Shown piece by piece: positions 8,003 to 18,079 of a stretch of DNA of 64,000 nucleotides (positions within the stretch are counted from its first letter, which is position 1; the number at the start of each line of letters is the position of its first letter). The stretch is from Streptomyces sp. OfavH-34-F. Its GTDB lineage: Bacteria; Actinomycetota; Actinomycetes; Streptomycetales; Streptomycetaceae. Below the pieces are notes generated by a model that had not been told where the DNA came from, searched no databases, and was given only the letters and a program-made list of their open reading frames with translations. Position numbers and translations under genes: made by a program. Location of the stretch: positions 1-64,000 of the forward strand of contig NZ_JAKRGC010000003.1 in assembly GCF_022347745.1 (NCBI RefSeq), read 5' to 3'.

Positions 8003-9709
8003 GTGACCACTCACGCCCTTCCCGTCTCCTTCGACCCTCACCATCCCGAGGCATGCACGGTCGGCGTCGACTTCGGCACCCTCTCCGGGCGCGCCGTCGT
8101 CGTCAGGGTCCGCGACGGCGCCGAACTCGGCTCGGCCGTCCACGCCTACCGGCACGCCGTCATCGAGGACCGCCTGCCGCTCACCGACGCACCGCTGCCC
8201 CCCGACTGGGCGCTCCAGCACCCCGAGGACTGGCGCGACGTGCTGCGCACCGCCGTCCCCGCGGCGCTCGCCGACGCGGGCGTGGACGCCGCGCACGTCA
8301 TCGGCATCGGGACCGACTTCACCGCCTGCACCGTGCTGCCGGCCACGGCCGACGGCGTGCCGCTCGCCCTGCTGCCCGAGTGGGCCGACCGGCCGCACGC
8401 CTGGCCCAAGCTGTGGAAGCACCATGCCGCCCAGGACCAGGCCGACCGCATCAACGCCCTCGCCCACGAGCGGGGCGAACCCTGGATCGGCCGCTACGGC
8501 GGCCGGATCTCCTCCGAGTGGCAGTTCGCGAAGGCCCTCCAGGTGCTGGAGGAGGACCCCGCCGTCTACGCCGCCTGCGCCCGCTGGATCGAGGCGGCCG
8601 ACTGGATCGTCTGGCAGCTCACCGGTGCCGAGTCCCGCAACACCTGCACCGCCGGCTACAAGGGCATCCACCAGGACGGCCGCTACCCGTCCCCCGACTT
8701 CCTCGCCGGGCTGCACCCCGACTTCGCGGACTTCCCCGCCACCCGCCTGGAACACCCGCTGTCCGCGCTCGGCTCCCGCGCCGGCGGACTGAGCGCCGTC
8801 GCGGCCGAGTGGACCGGCCTGCCCGAGGGCATCGCCGTCGCCACCGGCAACGTGGACGCCCATGTGGCCGCCCCCGCGGCCGGCGCGGTGGAGAACGGCC
8901 GGCTGCTCGCCATCATGGGCACCTCCACCTGCCACGTCCTCAACGGCGCCACCCTCGCGGACGTCCCCGGCATCTGCGGCGTCGTCGACGGCGGCATCGT
9001 GGCGGGCGCCTACGGCTACGAGGCCGGCCAGAGCGCCGTGGGCGACATCTTCGCCTGGTGGCTCCGCCAGGGCGTACCCGAGGACTACCGCACCGAGGCC
9101 GCCGCCACGGGTGAGGACCTGCACCAGCTCCTCACCCGCAAGGCCGCGGGCCGGCCCGTCGGCGCCCACGGCCTGGTCGCCCTCGACTGGATGAACGGCA
9201 ACCGCTCCACCCTGGTCGACCACCACCTCTCCGGCGTCCTGGTCGGCCTCACTCTCGACACCCGGCCCGAGGACGTCTACCTCGCCCTGCTCGAGGCGAC
9301 CGCCTACGGCACCCGCGTCATCGTCGAGGCGTTCGAGGCGGGCGGCATCCCCGTCGAGGAGTTCATCGTCACCGGAGGACTCCGCAAGAACGCGCTGCTC
9401 ATGCAGATCTGCGCCGACGTCCTGCGCCGCCCGGTCTCCCTCGGCACCTCCGAACAGGGGCCCGCGCTCGGCTCGGCCATCCACGCCGCCGTGGCCGCCG
9501 GCGCCCACCCCGACGTCCGGTCCGCCGCCTCGGTCATGGGCAGCGTCCAGCGGCACGCGTACACCCCCGACCCCGCGCGGGCCGACACCTACGACGCGCT
9601 GTTCGCCGAATACCGCGCCCTGCACGACCACTTCGGCACCGGCCCGGACCTGCTCCTGCACCGCCTGCGGAGGCTGCGCAACACCGCGCGCGCCACCCCC
9701 ACCGCCTGA
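8003..9709 (+). CDS. araB: Ribulokinase
   Basis: The 568-residue protein phosphorylates L-ribulose to L-ribulose 5-phosphate, the second step of L-arabinose use. It is an FGGY-type sugar kinase with the N-terminal phosphate loop [11 protein letters not shown] (residues 21-31) typical of ribulokinases. Substrate-side GTDFTACT, the middle GTSTCHV loop and the C-terminal ATP-site stretch VTGGLRKN follow. GTG 8003 was chosen because it begins a normal N-terminus, after both operators. The open frame extends further upstream but would run through the promoter. It is first in araB-araA-araD, 74 bases before araA. Two operators of the arabinose regulon lie within 155 bases upstream. Length matches the family. 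Confidence 0.96.
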   Translation: MTTHALPVSFDPHHPEACTVGVDFGTLSGRAVVVRVRDGAELGSAVHAYRHAVIEDRLPLTDAPLPPDWALQHPEDWRDVLRTAVPAALADAGVDAAHVIGIGTDFTACTVLPATADGVPLALLPEWADRPHAWPKLWKHHAAQDQADRINALAHERGEPWIGRYGGRISSEWQFAKALQVLEEDPAVYAACARWIEAADWIVWQLTGAESRNTCTAGYKGIHQDGRYPSPDFLAGLHPDFADFPATRLEHPLSALGSRAGGLSAVAAEWTGLPEGIAVATGNVDAHVAAPAAGAVENGRLLAIMGTSTCHVLNGATLADVPGICGVVDGGIVAGAYGYEAGQSAVGDIFAWWLRQGVPEDYRTEAAATGEDLHQLLTRKAAGRPVGAHGLVALDWMNGNRSTLVDHHLSGVLVGLTLDTRPEDVYLALLEATAYGTRVIVEAFEAGGIPVEEFIVTGGLRKNALLMQICADVLRRPVSLGTSEQGPALGSAIHAAVAAGAHPDVRSAASVMGSVQRHAYTPDPARADTYDALFAEYRALHDHFGTGPDLLLHRLRRLRNTARATPTA

Positions 9710-9783
9710 CCGCGCGCCCCGGGCACCCGCCCGGCCACCGGTCCCACCTCTCCACCACCGCACCCCTGAGGAGCACACCCGAC

Positions 9784-11292
9784 ATGACGCTCGCCCCGCC
9801 CGACCACGAGATCTGGTTCCTCACCGGCAGCCAGGGCCTCTACGGAGAGGAGACCCTGGCCCAGGTCGCCGACCAGTCCCGCACCATCCGGGACACCCTC
9901 GCCGACCAGCCCGGCATGACCGTCCGCCTGGTCTGGAAGCCGGTGCTCACCGACGCGGCGGCCATCCGCAGGATCTGCCTGGAGGCCAACGCCGACGACC
10001 GGTGCGTCGGCCTCATCGCGTGGATGCACACCTTCTCCCCGGCCAAGATGTGGATCGCCGGCCTGGACGCGCTGACCAAACCCCTGCTGCACCTGCACAC
10101 CCAGGCCAACCGCCGACTGCCCTGGTCCACCATCGACATGGACTTCATGAACCTGAACCAGGCCGCCCACGGCGACCGCGAGTTCGGCTTCGTGCAGACC
10201 CGCCTCGGCGTCCCCCGCAAGACCGTCGCCGGCCACGTCACCACCCCGGAGGTCGCCGACCGCATCGCCGGATGGGCCCGCGCCGCCCTCGGCCGGTCCG
10301 AACTCTCCCAGCTCAAGCTCGCCCGCTTCGGCGACAACATGCGCGACGTCGCCGTCACCGAGGGCGACAAGGTCGAGGCCCAACTGCGCTTCGGCGTCTC
10401 CGTCAACACCTACGGCGTCAACGACCTGGTCGCCGCGGTCGACGCGGCCGGCGAGGACACCGTCACCGCCCTGGTCGAGGAGTACCAGGACCTCTACACC
10501 CTCGCCCCCGAACTGCGCGCCGGCGGCGACCGCCACGCCTCCCTGCGCTACGCGGCCCGCATCGAGGCCGGACTGCGCGCCTTCCTCATCGAGGGCGGCT
10601 TCCACGCCTTCACCACCAACTTCGAGGACCTCGGCGGACTGCGCCAGCTCCCCGGCCTCGCCGTGCAGCGGCTGATGGCCGACGGCTACGGCTTCGGCGG
10701 CGAGGGCGACTGGAAGACCTCCGTCCTGCTGCGCACCCTCAAGGCCATGGCGTACGGGCGGCCCGGCGGCACCTCCTTCATGGAGGACTACACCTACGAC
10801 CTCACCCCCGGCGAGGAACTCATCCTCGGCGCCCACATGCTGGAGGTCTGCCCCTCCATCGCGGCGGCGACCCCGTCCTGCGAGATCCACCCGCTCGGCA
10901 TCGGCGGCCGGGAGGACCCGGTCCGGCTCGTCTTCGACGCCGCCCCCGGCCCGGCCGTCGTCATGGGCCTCGCCGACATGGGCGACCGGTTCCGCCTCGT
11001 GGCCAACCACATCGACGTCGTCACCCCGCCGGAACCGCTGCCCAAGCTCCCGGTGGCCCGCGCCGTTTGGCGGCCCAGCCCCGATCTGCGCACCTCCACC
11101 GAGGCCTGGCTCACGGCCGGAGCGCCGCACCACACCGTGCTGACCACCGCGCTCGGCGGCGAGGAACTCGACGACCTCGCCCAGATGCTGCGCACCGAAC
11201 TCGTCGTGATCGACGAGGACACCACCATGCGCCACTTCGCCCGGGAACTGCGCTGGAACCAGGCGTACCACCGACTGGCCCAGAGCCTGTGA
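9784..11292 (+). CDS. araA: L-arabinose isomerase
   Basis: A 502-residue enzyme converting L-arabinose to L-ribulose in the cytoplasm. The catalytic and Mn-binding residues known from E. coli AraA sit in recognisable segments: the Glu of [10 protein letters not shown], the Glu of FMEDYTYD, the His of [11 protein letters not shown] and the His pair of GAPHHTVL. Length equals the E. coli enzyme (500). GAGGAG lies 9 bases before ATG 9784. It is the middle gene of araBAD and its stop lies 32 bases before the chosen araD start. Confidence 0.97.
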   Translation: MTLAPPDHEIWFLTGSQGLYGEETLAQVADQSRTIRDTLADQPGMTVRLVWKPVLTDAAAIRRICLEANADDRCVGLIAWMHTFSPAKMWIAGLDALTKPLLHLHTQANRRLPWSTIDMDFMNLNQAAHGDREFGFVQTRLGVPRKTVAGHVTTPEVADRIAGWARAALGRSELSQLKLARFGDNMRDVAVTEGDKVEAQLRFGVSVNTYGVNDLVAAVDAAGEDTVTALVEEYQDLYTLAPELRAGGDRHASLRYAARIEAGLRAFLIEGGFHAFTTNFEDLGGLRQLPGLAVQRLMADGYGFGGEGDWKTSVLLRTLKAMAYGRPGGTSFMEDYTYDLTPGEELILGAHMLEVCPSIAAATPSCEIHPLGIGGREDPVRLVFDAAPGPAVVMGLADMGDRFRLVANHIDVVTPPEPLPKLPVARAVWRPSPDLRTSTEAWLTAGAPHHTVLTTALGGEELDDLAQMLRTELVVIDEDTTMRHFARELRWNQAYHRLAQSL

Positions 11293-11324
11293 CCGCATCC
11301 ACCCCCACCAGGACGGAGCCCTCC

Positions 11325-12038
11325 GTGGGCAGGACCGCTTCGCACGAACTGCGCCGAGAAGTACTGGAAGCCAACCTCCGCATCCCCCGAGCCGGGCTCG
11401 CCACCCTGACCTGGGGCAACGTGAGCGGCGTCGACCGGGACGCCGGCGTCTTCGTCATCAAACCGTCGGGCGTGCCCTACGAGGCACTGGGCATCGACGA
11501 CCTCGTCGTCGTCTCCCTCGACGACGGCAGCGTCGTGGAGGGCCGGCTGCGCCCGTCCACCGACACCGAGACCCACCGCAGCCTGTATCTGGCGTTCCCG
11601 TCGATCGGGGGAGTGACCCACACCCACTCCACGCACGCCGTCGCCTTCGCCCAGGCCCGCCGCGCCATACCGGTCCTCGGCACCACCCACGCCGACACCT
11701 TCAACGGCCCCGTACCGGTCACCGCGCCCCTCACACCCGAGCAGTGCGCCAAGGACTACGAGTACAACACCGGGCAGGTCGTCGTGGACCTCCTGGAGCG
11801 CGACGACACCCGCGCGCGGGAGGTCCCCGGCGCCCTGGTCGCCCACCACGGGCCCTTCACCTGGGGCGCCGACGCCACCGCGTCCCTGGAGCACGCGATC
11901 ATCTGCGAGGCGGTGGCCGAGATGGCCCTGCACACCATGGCCCTGGGCGCGGTGGAGCCGCCCCAGCACGTGCTGGACCGCCACTTCACCCGCAAGCACG
12001 GCCCGGACGCCTACTACGGCAACCCCGGGGCCGTGTAG
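11325..12038 (+). CDS. araD: L-ribulose-5-phosphate 4-epimerase
   Basis: The 237-residue class II aldolase-fold enzyme makes D-xylulose 5-phosphate, linking arabinose to the pentose phosphate pathway. Zinc ligands are visible in THTHSTHA and AHHGPFTWG, and the phosphate-binding GNVSG (TWGNVSGVD) is near the start. GTG 11325 was preferred because GGACGGAG lies 7 bases upstream and the length then fits the family (231). An upstream in-frame GTG at 11289 overlaps the araA stop codon and is the alternative. It is the last gene of araBAD and converges with the LacI gene across only 36 bases. Confidence 0.94.
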   Translation: MGRTASHELRREVLEANLRIPRAGLATLTWGNVSGVDRDAGVFVIKPSGVPYEALGIDDLVVVSLDDGSVVEGRLRPSTDTETHRSLYLAFPSIGGVTHTHSTHAVAFAQARRAIPVLGTTHADTFNGPVPVTAPLTPEQCAKDYEYNTGQVVVDLLERDDTRAREVPGALVAHHGPFTWGADATASLEHAIICEAVAEMALHTMALGAVEPPQHVLDRHFTRKHGPDAYYGNPGAV

Positions 12039-12074
12039 GCCCGTTCACAAGGAGCGTACGGACGCCGTCCCGGC

Positions 12075-13121
12075 TCAGGCCCGCCGGGGCGGCCGCACGC
12101 TCTCCCGCCGCACGAGTTCCGGCGTGATGACGGGCTGGGCGTCCGCGCCGGCGGTCTCCGCCCCGTTCACCAGGCCGAGCAGCAGGTCGAGCGTCGTGGT
12201 GGCGACCGCCCCGAAGTCCTGGCGGACCGTCGTCAGCGGCGGGGAGTAGTACGCCGCCTCCGGCACGTCGTCGAAGCCGACGATGCTGACCTCGTCCGGG
12301 ACGGAGCGTCCCCGTTCGGTCATCGCCCGCAGGGCGCCGAGGGCCTGGTGGTCGTTGGCCGCGAACACCGCGGTGACCTCCGGCATCCGGGCCAGCATCT
12401 GGCCGGCGAGATACCCGGAGGCGGCGGTCCAGTCGCCCGTGCTGACCGGGGGGACCTCCGCGCCCGCCTCGTCCAGGGCCCGGCGCCAGCCCCGGATGCG
12501 GCCCGCCGCGTCGAACCAGTCGGGCGGGCCGGAGATGTGCCACACGGTCTCGTGTCCGGCCTCCAGCAGGTGCCTGGTGGCCTGGTACGCGCCGTGCTCC
12601 TGGTCGACCGAGACCATGGGCGCGCTGCGGTCCGGGTCGCCGTCGACGGTGACCAGCGGGACCTCGGCGGGCGCACCGGCCAGCGCGGCGTCCGCCGACG
12701 CCGTGGGCGCGATGACCACGATCCCCGCGACGCGCTCGTCGCGGTGGCGCTCGACGGCGGCGGTGATCGAGGACCGGCCCAGCTCCGGCACCCGGTGCAC
12801 ACTCACGGCGAACCCCTGCCGGGCGGCGGCGATCTCGAACGCGGCCAGCAGCGAGGAGGGACCGTACAGCGTGGAGTTCTGGGCGATGACGCCGATGAGC
12901 TGGGAGCGTCCGGTCACCAGGGCGCGTGCCGCGCGATTGGGGCGGTAGCCCAGCTCCTTGACGGCCGCGAGGACCCTCAGCCGGGTCTGCTCGCGCACGT
13001 TGGGGTGGCTGTTGAGCACGCGGGACACCGTCTGGTGGGACACACCCGCGAGCCGGGCGACATCGGTCATCGCCGGCTCTCGTACCACTGGACTCGCCAC
13101 CGCGGCGTCCTCCACACTCAT
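12075..13121 (-). CDS. LacI/GalR-family repressor, probable arabinose regulator
   Basis: A 348-residue protein. The N-terminal helix-turn-helix (about 19-40, TDVARLAGVSHQTVSRVLN) and hinge helix (RPNRAARALVTG) are classic LacI. The periplasmic-binding-protein-like core ends with VGFDDVPEAAYYSPPLTTVRQ. It sits between araBAD and a furanose-type ABC transporter and is divergent from the transporter. Two copies of TGTTAGCGCTCAC lie in the shared 317-base gap, two before araB and one before GH62. I infer repression of all these units with L-arabinose or a derivative as inducer. This is a LacI-type regulator, unlike the GntR-type AraR of Bacillus, so the functional name rests on context. AAGGAG sits directly against ATG 13121, so GTG 13115 is an alternative start. 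Confidence 0.88.
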   Translation of the reverse strand: MSVEDAAVASPVVREPAMTDVARLAGVSHQTVSRVLNSHPNVREQTRLRVLAAVKELGYRPNRAARALVTGRSQLIGVIAQNSTLYGPSSLLAAFEIAAARQGFAVSVHRVPELGRSSITAAVERHRDERVAGIVVIAPTASADAALAGAPAEVPLVTVDGDPDRSAPMVSVDQEHGAYQATRHLLEAGHETVWHISGPPDWFDAAGRIRGWRRALDEAGAEVPPVSTGDWTAASGYLAGQMLARMPEVTAVFAANDHQALGALRAMTERGRSVPDEVSIVGFDDVPEAAYYSPPLTTVRQDFGAVATTTLDLLLGLVNGAETAGADAQPVITPELVRRESVRPPRRA

Positions 13122-13274
13122 CTCCTTCTGACGGTGACCGCCGCGGCCCGGCCGTGTGCCGTGAACCGCGGGCGATCCGCATGCCCGTTCAATCTACGCC
13201 CCGGCGGCCGTACGGCCCGCGCGATGCGGGACCTCGCCGCCGGTGGTTCGCCCACCGGCGGCGCCCCGCCTCTA

Positions 13275-13287
13275 GTGAGCGCTAACA
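13275..13287. promoter_or_regulatory. Arabinose-type LacI operator, repressor-proximal (GTGAGCGCTAACA)
   Basis: An exact reverse copy of the shared 13-base site, 154 bases before the LacI gene start and 79 bases from the next copy. It is placed to act on the repressor gene and the transporter together. Confidence 0.75.
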
Positions 13288-13353
13288 CTCGCCTCTTGCG
13301 CAACCCCTCCCACGATGCCAAGTTGTGGCTTCCCAGGGGGTTGACTGGGCAAA

Positions 13354-13366
13354 TGTTAGCGCTCAC
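13354..13366. promoter_or_regulatory. Arabinose-type LacI operator, transporter-proximal (TGTTAGCGCTCAC)
   Basis: An exact copy of the shared site, 73 bases before the binding-protein start. It immediately follows a TTGACT hexamer (13341-13346) that could be a -35 element, so repressor binding would block the transporter promoter. Confidence 0.78.
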
Positions 13367-13438
13367 TCTTAACGCCCGTGGCCCCGATCACATGAGATCG
13401 GTGGCAGGGACGCATGGCACACGATGGAGGACGACGCT

Positions 13439-14410
13439 GTGTTCAAGAGGATTGCCGTAGCAGGGTGCGCCCTGGCGCTGGCCACGCTGACCGCCTGCGG
13501 AAGCGGCGGCGACGGCGGAGGTACCAAGAAGTCCGGCGGCGACAAGCTGGTCATGGGCTTCGCACAGGTGGGCGCGGAGAGCGGCTGGCGCACCGCCAAC
13601 ACCAAGTCCGTACGGGAGGCGGCCGAGAAGGCCGGCATCGAGCTGAAGTTCTCCGACGCGCAGCAGAAGCAGGAGAACCAGATCAAGGCCATCCGCTCCT
13701 ACATCCAGCAGAAGGTGGACGTCATCGCCTTCAGCCCGGTGGTGGAGACCGGCTGGGACGCGGTTCTGATGGAGGCCAAGCGCGCCAAGATCCCGGTCAT
13801 CCTCACCGACCGGGCCGTCGACTCCAAGGACACCTCCCTCTACAAGTCGTTCCTCGGCTCCGACTTCGTCGAGGAGGGCCGCAAGGCCGGCAAGTGGCTC
13901 ACCGAGAACGCCAAGGGCCCCGTCAACGTCGCGGAGATCCAGGGCACGACGGGCGCCGCCCCCGCCATCGACCGGCAGAAGGGCTTCAAGGAGGTCATCG
14001 GCGGCAAGTCCGACATCAAGATCGTGGCCTCCCAGAGCGGCGACTTCACCCGGGCCGGCGGCAAGCAGGTCATGGAGGCGCTGCTGAAGTCCCACCCGGA
14101 CATCAACGTGGTCTACGCCCACAACGACGACATGGGCCTGGGCGCCATCGAGGCGATCAAGGCGGCGGGCAAGAAGCCCGGCACCGACATCCGGATCATC
14201 ACGGTGGACGCGGTCAAGGCGGGCATGCAGGCGCTGGCGGACGGCGAGATCAACTACATCGTCGAGTGCAACCCCCTCCTCGGCGACCAGCTGATGGACC
14301 TGGCCAAGAAGGTCGTCAACGGCGAGGACGTCCCCGCGCGCGTCGTCACCGAGGAGACCGCCTTCACCTCCGAGCAGGCGGCGAAGGTCCTCAAGGACCG
14401 GAAGTACTGA
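13439..14410 (+). CDS. Sugar ABC transporter substrate-binding lipoprotein (YtfQ-type)
   Basis: A 323-residue lipoprotein. The signal peptide ends in the lipobox LTAC (Cys about 20), followed by a Gly/Ser spacer. The mature part follows E. coli YtfQ closely: GFAQVGAESGWR, the QQKQENQIKA stretch, SPVVETGWD and LTDRAVDSKD all align by eye. YtfQ binds furanose sugars (galactofuranose). Here the flanking araBAD, arabinose-type operators and arabinofuranosidases argue for L-arabinose, perhaps its furanose form. GTG 13439 was chosen for its GGAGG 7 bases upstream and a compact signal peptide; ATG 13424 is in frame but would put the GGAGG inside the gene. It is first gene of the transporter operon, with a hairpin after it. 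Confidence 0.9.
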   Translation: MFKRIAVAGCALALATLTACGSGGDGGGTKKSGGDKLVMGFAQVGAESGWRTANTKSVREAAEKAGIELKFSDAQQKQENQIKAIRSYIQQKVDVIAFSPVVETGWDAVLMEAKRAKIPVILTDRAVDSKDTSLYKSFLGSDFVEEGRKAGKWLTENAKGPVNVAEIQGTTGAAPAIDRQKGFKEVIGGKSDIKIVASQSGDFTRAGGKQVMEALLKSHPDINVVYAHNDDMGLGAIEAIKAAGKKPGTDIRIITVDAVKAGMQALADGEINYIVECNPLLGDQLMDLAKKVVNGEDVPARVVTEETAFTSEQAAKVLKDRKY

Positions 14411-14418
14411 CGCGAGCC

Positions 14419-14462
14419 GCAGCCCCACCACCGGGCCGACCGGGCCCGGCGGGCGGGGCTGC
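14419..14462 (+). other. Intercistronic hairpin after the binding-protein gene
   Basis: GCAGCCCC (14419-14426) pairs with GGGGCTGC (14455-14462), and CCGGGC/GCCCGG can pair inside. Such a hairpin between the binding protein and the other ABC genes is commonly used to stabilise the upstream message or partly terminate, keeping the binding protein in excess. That role is inference. Confidence 0.55.
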
Positions 14463-14486
14463 TCCCCCCTGACGAAAGCACGGGTC

Positions 14487-16034
14487 ATGACCGATTCCCC
14501 CGCGGCCGGCACCAGTCCGGTCGTCGACATGCGCGGCATCACCGTCGAGTTCTCCGGCATCAAGGCGCTCTCCGGCGTCGACTTCCGCCTCTTCCCCGGC
14601 GAAGTCCACGCCCTCCTCGGTGAGAACGGAGCCGGCAAGTCCACCCTGATCAAAGCCCTCACCGGTGTGCACCGGCCGACGGCCGGCACGGTCCGGCTGA
14701 AGGGGCAGCCGGTCGAGTTCACCACCCCCGGCCAGGCGCAGGCCGCCGGCATCAGCACCGTCTACCAGGAGGTCAACCTCTGCCCCAACCTGTCGGTCGC
14801 CGAGAACATCCTGCTCGGCCACGAACCGCGCAGGTTCGGCGCCATCGACGGACGGGCCATGCGGGTCCGGGCCGCCGAACTGCTCGCCCGCATCGGCCTC
14901 ACCATCGACCCGGCCTCCGTCCTGAGCAGCCACTCCATCGCCGTCCAGCAACTGGTGGCCATCGCACGGGCCCTGGTCGTGGACGCGCGGGTGCTGGTCC
15001 TGGACGAACCGACCTCCAGCCTCGACAACGACGAGGTCGAGGAACTGTTCCGGATCGTCCGGGTGCTGCGCGACGAAGGGGTGGCGATCCTCTTCGTCTC
15101 CCACTTCCTCGACCAGGTCTACGCGCTCGCCGACCGGATGACCGTGCTGCGCAACGGCACCCTGGTGGGGGAGTACCTGCCCAAGGACCTCGACCGCATG
15201 GCGCTCGTCTCCGCGATGCTCGGCCGCGAACTGGGCGTCCTGACCGAGGTCGAACGGCGCTCCGAACAGCGGGCCCCGGGCAGCGAGCCCGTCCTGACCG
15301 CACGCGGCCTCGGCCGCTCCGGCGCCATCGAACCGTTCGACCTGGACATCCACGAGGGCGAGGTCGTGGGCCTCGCCGGACTGCTCGGGTGCGGGCGCAC
15401 CGAACTGGCCCGGCTGCTGTGCGGCGCCGACCGCCCCGACCGCGGCACCCTCACCGTCGCCGGTGAGACCGTACGGTTCCGGGGCCCCCGCGCCCTCATC
15501 GCCAAGGGCGTCGCGTTCTGCTCGGAGGACCGCAAGGCCGAGGGCGTCGTCGCGGACCTCAGCGTGCGCGACAACCTCGTCCTCGCCACCCAGGCGGCAC
15601 GGGGCTGGGCGCGCCCGGTGCCCCGCCGCACCGCCGAGGCCATGGTGGCCGAATACATCGAGCGGCTGGACATCCGGCCGGCCGACCCCGACGCCGTGAT
15701 GGGCAACCTGTCGGGCGGCAACCAGCAGAAGGTGCTGCTGGCCCGCTGGCTCGTCACCAAACCCCGCCTCCTCATCCTCGACGAGCCCACCCGGGGCATC
15801 GACGTCGGTGCCAAGGCGCAGATCCAGAAGGTGGTCGCCGAACTGGCGGCCGAAGGCATGGCGGTGCTCTTCATCTCCGCCGAACTGGAGGAGGTGGTCC
15901 GGGTGTCCGACAGGGTCGTGGTGCTGCGCGACCGGCACAAGGTCGCCGAGCTGTCCGGGGACGACGTCTCGGTGGACGCCGTGATGTCGGCCATCGCGGC
16001 GGACGCCCACACCGACGCGGCGGTGGCCTCATGA
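14487..16034 (+). CDS. Sugar ABC transporter ATP-binding protein, two NBDs (YtfR-type)
   Basis: The 515-residue protein is a tandem ABC ATPase of the monosaccharide CUT2 class. The first domain has Walker A GENGAGKST (about 47-55) and Walker B LVLDEPTSSLD, with a weak signature. The second domain has a degenerate Walker A (GLLGCGRTEL), a clear signature LSGGNQQK and LILDEPTRGIDV. This asymmetry is normal for RbsA/YtfR. It energises uptake through the two permeases that follow, and its stop codon overlaps the next start by 4 bases (ATGA). The whole unit 13439-18018 is one operon under the arabinose-type operators. Confidence 0.94.
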   Translation: MTDSPAAGTSPVVDMRGITVEFSGIKALSGVDFRLFPGEVHALLGENGAGKSTLIKALTGVHRPTAGTVRLKGQPVEFTTPGQAQAAGISTVYQEVNLCPNLSVAENILLGHEPRRFGAIDGRAMRVRAAELLARIGLTIDPASVLSSHSIAVQQLVAIARALVVDARVLVLDEPTSSLDNDEVEELFRIVRVLRDEGVAILFVSHFLDQVYALADRMTVLRNGTLVGEYLPKDLDRMALVSAMLGRELGVLTEVERRSEQRAPGSEPVLTARGLGRSGAIEPFDLDIHEGEVVGLAGLLGCGRTELARLLCGADRPDRGTLTVAGETVRFRGPRALIAKGVAFCSEDRKAEGVVADLSVRDNLVLATQAARGWARPVPRRTAEAMVAEYIERLDIRPADPDAVMGNLSGGNQQKVLLARWLVTKPRLLILDEPTRGIDVGAKAQIQKVVAELAAEGMAVLFISAELEEVVRVSDRVVVLRDRHKVAELSGDDVSVDAVMSAIAADAHTDAAVAS

Positions 16035-17038
16035 TGCGCGGACGCCTGCTCTGGCCGCTGATCGCACTGGCCGGCCTCATCCTGCTCAACGTCGTCTACA
16101 CCCCGTCCTTCGTGGAACTCCGCATCCAGGACGGGCACCTGTACGGCAGCCTGGTGGACATCCTCCGCAACGGCGCGCCGACCATGCTCATCGCGGTGGG
16201 CATGACCCTGGTGATCGCCACCCGCGGCATCGACCTGTCGGTCGGCGCCGTCGCCGCGATCGCGGGCGCCATCGGCTGCACCTGGATCGCCGACGGCGGG
16301 GACGTCGTCACCGCCGTGCTCCTGGCCCTCGGCGTCTGCGTCCTGCTCGGGCTGTGGAACGGCTTCCTGGTCTCCGTGGTGGGCATCCAGCCGATCATCG
16401 CGACGCTCGTCCTGATGACGGCCGGCCGCGGTGCGGCGATGCTCCTGACGGAGGGGCAGATCGTCACCATCAGCAACCCGGCGTACCGGAAGATCGGCGC
16501 GGGCTTCCTCGTCCTGCCGATCGCGATCCTGATCAGCCTCGCCGTCCTCGGCGGCGTCGCCCTGCTGACCCGGCGCACCGCGCTCGGCATGCTGATCGAA
16601 GCGGTGGGCGCCAACCCCGAGGCCAGCAAGCTCGCCGGGGTGAGGTCCCGCACCATCACCTGGACGGTGTACGTGTTCGCCGCCCTCTGCGCCGGCGTGG
16701 CCGGGCTGATGATCAGCTCCAACGTCAGCGCGGCCGACGCCAACAACGCGGGCCTGTGGATCGAGATGGACGCCATCCTGGCCGTGGTGATCGGCGGCAC
16801 CTCGCTCGCCGGCGGGCGCTACTCCCTCGCCGGCACCCTCGTCGGCGCGCTGGTGATCCAGACGCTGACCACGACCGTCTACACCATCGGCGTCCCGACC
16901 AACGTCACCCTGCTGTTCAAGGCCGTCGTCGTCATCCTCGTCTGCCTGCTCCAGTCCCCGCGCATGGCCCGCGTCGTCGCCGGCCGGCGCAAGTCCCCCG
17001 TGTCCGCACCCCGATCCGAGAAGGTGGCCGCCGGATGA
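16031..17038 (+). CDS. Sugar ABC transporter permease (YtfT-type)
   Basis: A 335-residue inner-membrane protein with about 8-10 hydrophobic segments and the CUT2 permease hallmark GMTLVIATRGIDLSVGAVAA near residues 56-76. It pairs with the next gene to form the translocation channel. It overlaps the ATPase gene by 4 bases and the next permease by 4 bases, showing tight translational coupling. YtfT-type permeases partner YtfQ/R, in line with the binding protein. Confidence 0.92.
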   Translation: MMRGRLLWPLIALAGLILLNVVYTPSFVELRIQDGHLYGSLVDILRNGAPTMLIAVGMTLVIATRGIDLSVGAVAAIAGAIGCTWIADGGDVVTAVLLALGVCVLLGLWNGFLVSVVGIQPIIATLVLMTAGRGAAMLLTEGQIVTISNPAYRKIGAGFLVLPIAILISLAVLGGVALLTRRTALGMLIEAVGANPEASKLAGVRSRTITWTVYVFAALCAGVAGLMISSNVSAADANNAGLWIEMDAILAVVIGGTSLAGGRYSLAGTLVGALVIQTLTTTVYTIGVPTNVTLLFKAVVVILVCLLQSPRMARVVAGRRKSPVSAPRSEKVAAG

Positions 17039-18018
17039 GCGCGTCGACCCTCGCCGCCGCGGGGCGGCGTCTTCCCCAGCGATTCCTGCCCGTCGTCGCC
17101 ACCGTGGTGGTCTTCCTGGTGACGTTCGGCATCGGTTCGGTGCGCTACCAGGACTTCGCCTCCGGCCAGGTCGTGGCGAACCTGTTCATCGACAACGCCT
17201 TCCTCATCGTCCTCGCGGTGGGCATGACCTTCGTCATCCTCACCGGCGGCATCGACCTGTCCGTGGGCGCCGTCGCCGCGCTGTCCACGATGATCGCCGC
17301 CGCCACCCTGCGGGCGGGCTGGCCGCCGCTGCTCGCCGTGCTCGCCGTCCTCGCCGTCGGCACGGTCCTCGGGCTGCTGATGGGCCTGGTGATCCACTAC
17401 TTCGACGTGCAGCCGTTCATCGTCACCCTGGCGGGGATGTTCCTGGCGCGCGGTCTGTGCTTCCTGATCAGCGTCGAGTCGGTGTCCATCGACAACACCG
17501 CCTTCCGCGACTTCGCCACCGGCACGTTCGTCCTGCCCGGCGACGTCACGGTGACCTACAGCGTGGTGGTGGCCCTCCTGGTGGTCGCCGCCGGGGCGTA
17601 CGTCCTCCACCTCACCCGCTTCGGCCGGACCGTCTACGCGGTGGGCGGCAGCGAGTCGTCGGCCCGCCTGATGGGGCTGCCCACCACGGCCGCGAAGGTG
17701 GGTGTGTACGCGGTGAGCGGTCTCTGCTCGGCCCTGGGCGGTCTGCTGTTCGCGCTGTACATGCTCTCCGGCTACGGGCTGCACGCGGTGGGCATGGAGC
17801 TGGACGTCATCGCCGCGGTGGTGATCGGGGGGACGCTGCTCTCCGGCGGGGTGGGCTATGTGGCCGGGTCGACCGCGGGCGTGCTCGTCCTCGGCACCGT
17901 CCAGGCCCTGATCTCCTTCGAGGGCACGCTGAGCTCCTGGTGGACCAAGATCGTCATTGGTGCCCTGCTGCTCGCCTTCATCGTGCTCCAGCGTCTGATC
18001 GTGCGGCAGCGTCGGTGA
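17035..18018 (+). CDS. Sugar ABC transporter permease (YjfF-type)
   Basis: The second CUT2 permease, 327 residues, with GMTFVILTGGIDLSVGAVAA around residue 62 and multiple membrane helices. Having two different permeases with one double ATPase is the arrangement of the E. coli YtfQRT-YjfF system. ATG 17035 overlaps the previous stop codon (ATGA). It is the last gene of the operon. A 17-bp bidirectional terminator hairpin follows and separates it from the converging GH62 gene. Confidence 0.92.
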   Translation: MSASTLAAAGRRLPQRFLPVVATVVVFLVTFGIGSVRYQDFASGQVVANLFIDNAFLIVLAVGMTFVILTGGIDLSVGAVAALSTMIAAATLRAGWPPLLAVLAVLAVGTVLGLLMGLVIHYFDVQPFIVTLAGMFLARGLCFLISVESVSIDNTAFRDFATGTFVLPGDVTVTYSVVVALLVVAAGAYVLHLTRFGRTVYAVGGSESSARLMGLPTTAAKVGVYAVSGLCSALGGLLFALYMLSGYGLHAVGMELDVIAAVVIGGTLLSGGVGYVAGSTAGVLVLGTVQALISFEGTLSSWWTKIVIGALLLAFIVLQRLIVRQRR

Positions 18019-18032
18019 ACGCCCCGGCACGT

Positions 18033-18071
18033 GGTCCGGCCGGCACCGTACGCGACGGTGCCGGCCGGACC
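18033..18071. terminator. Bidirectional terminator between the transporter and GH62
   Basis: A perfect 17-bp stem (18033-18049 with 18055-18071) and a 5-base loop lie between two converging stop codons (18018 and 18080). It can serve both transcripts. Confidence 0.88.
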
Positions 18072-18079
18072 CGCTGGGG

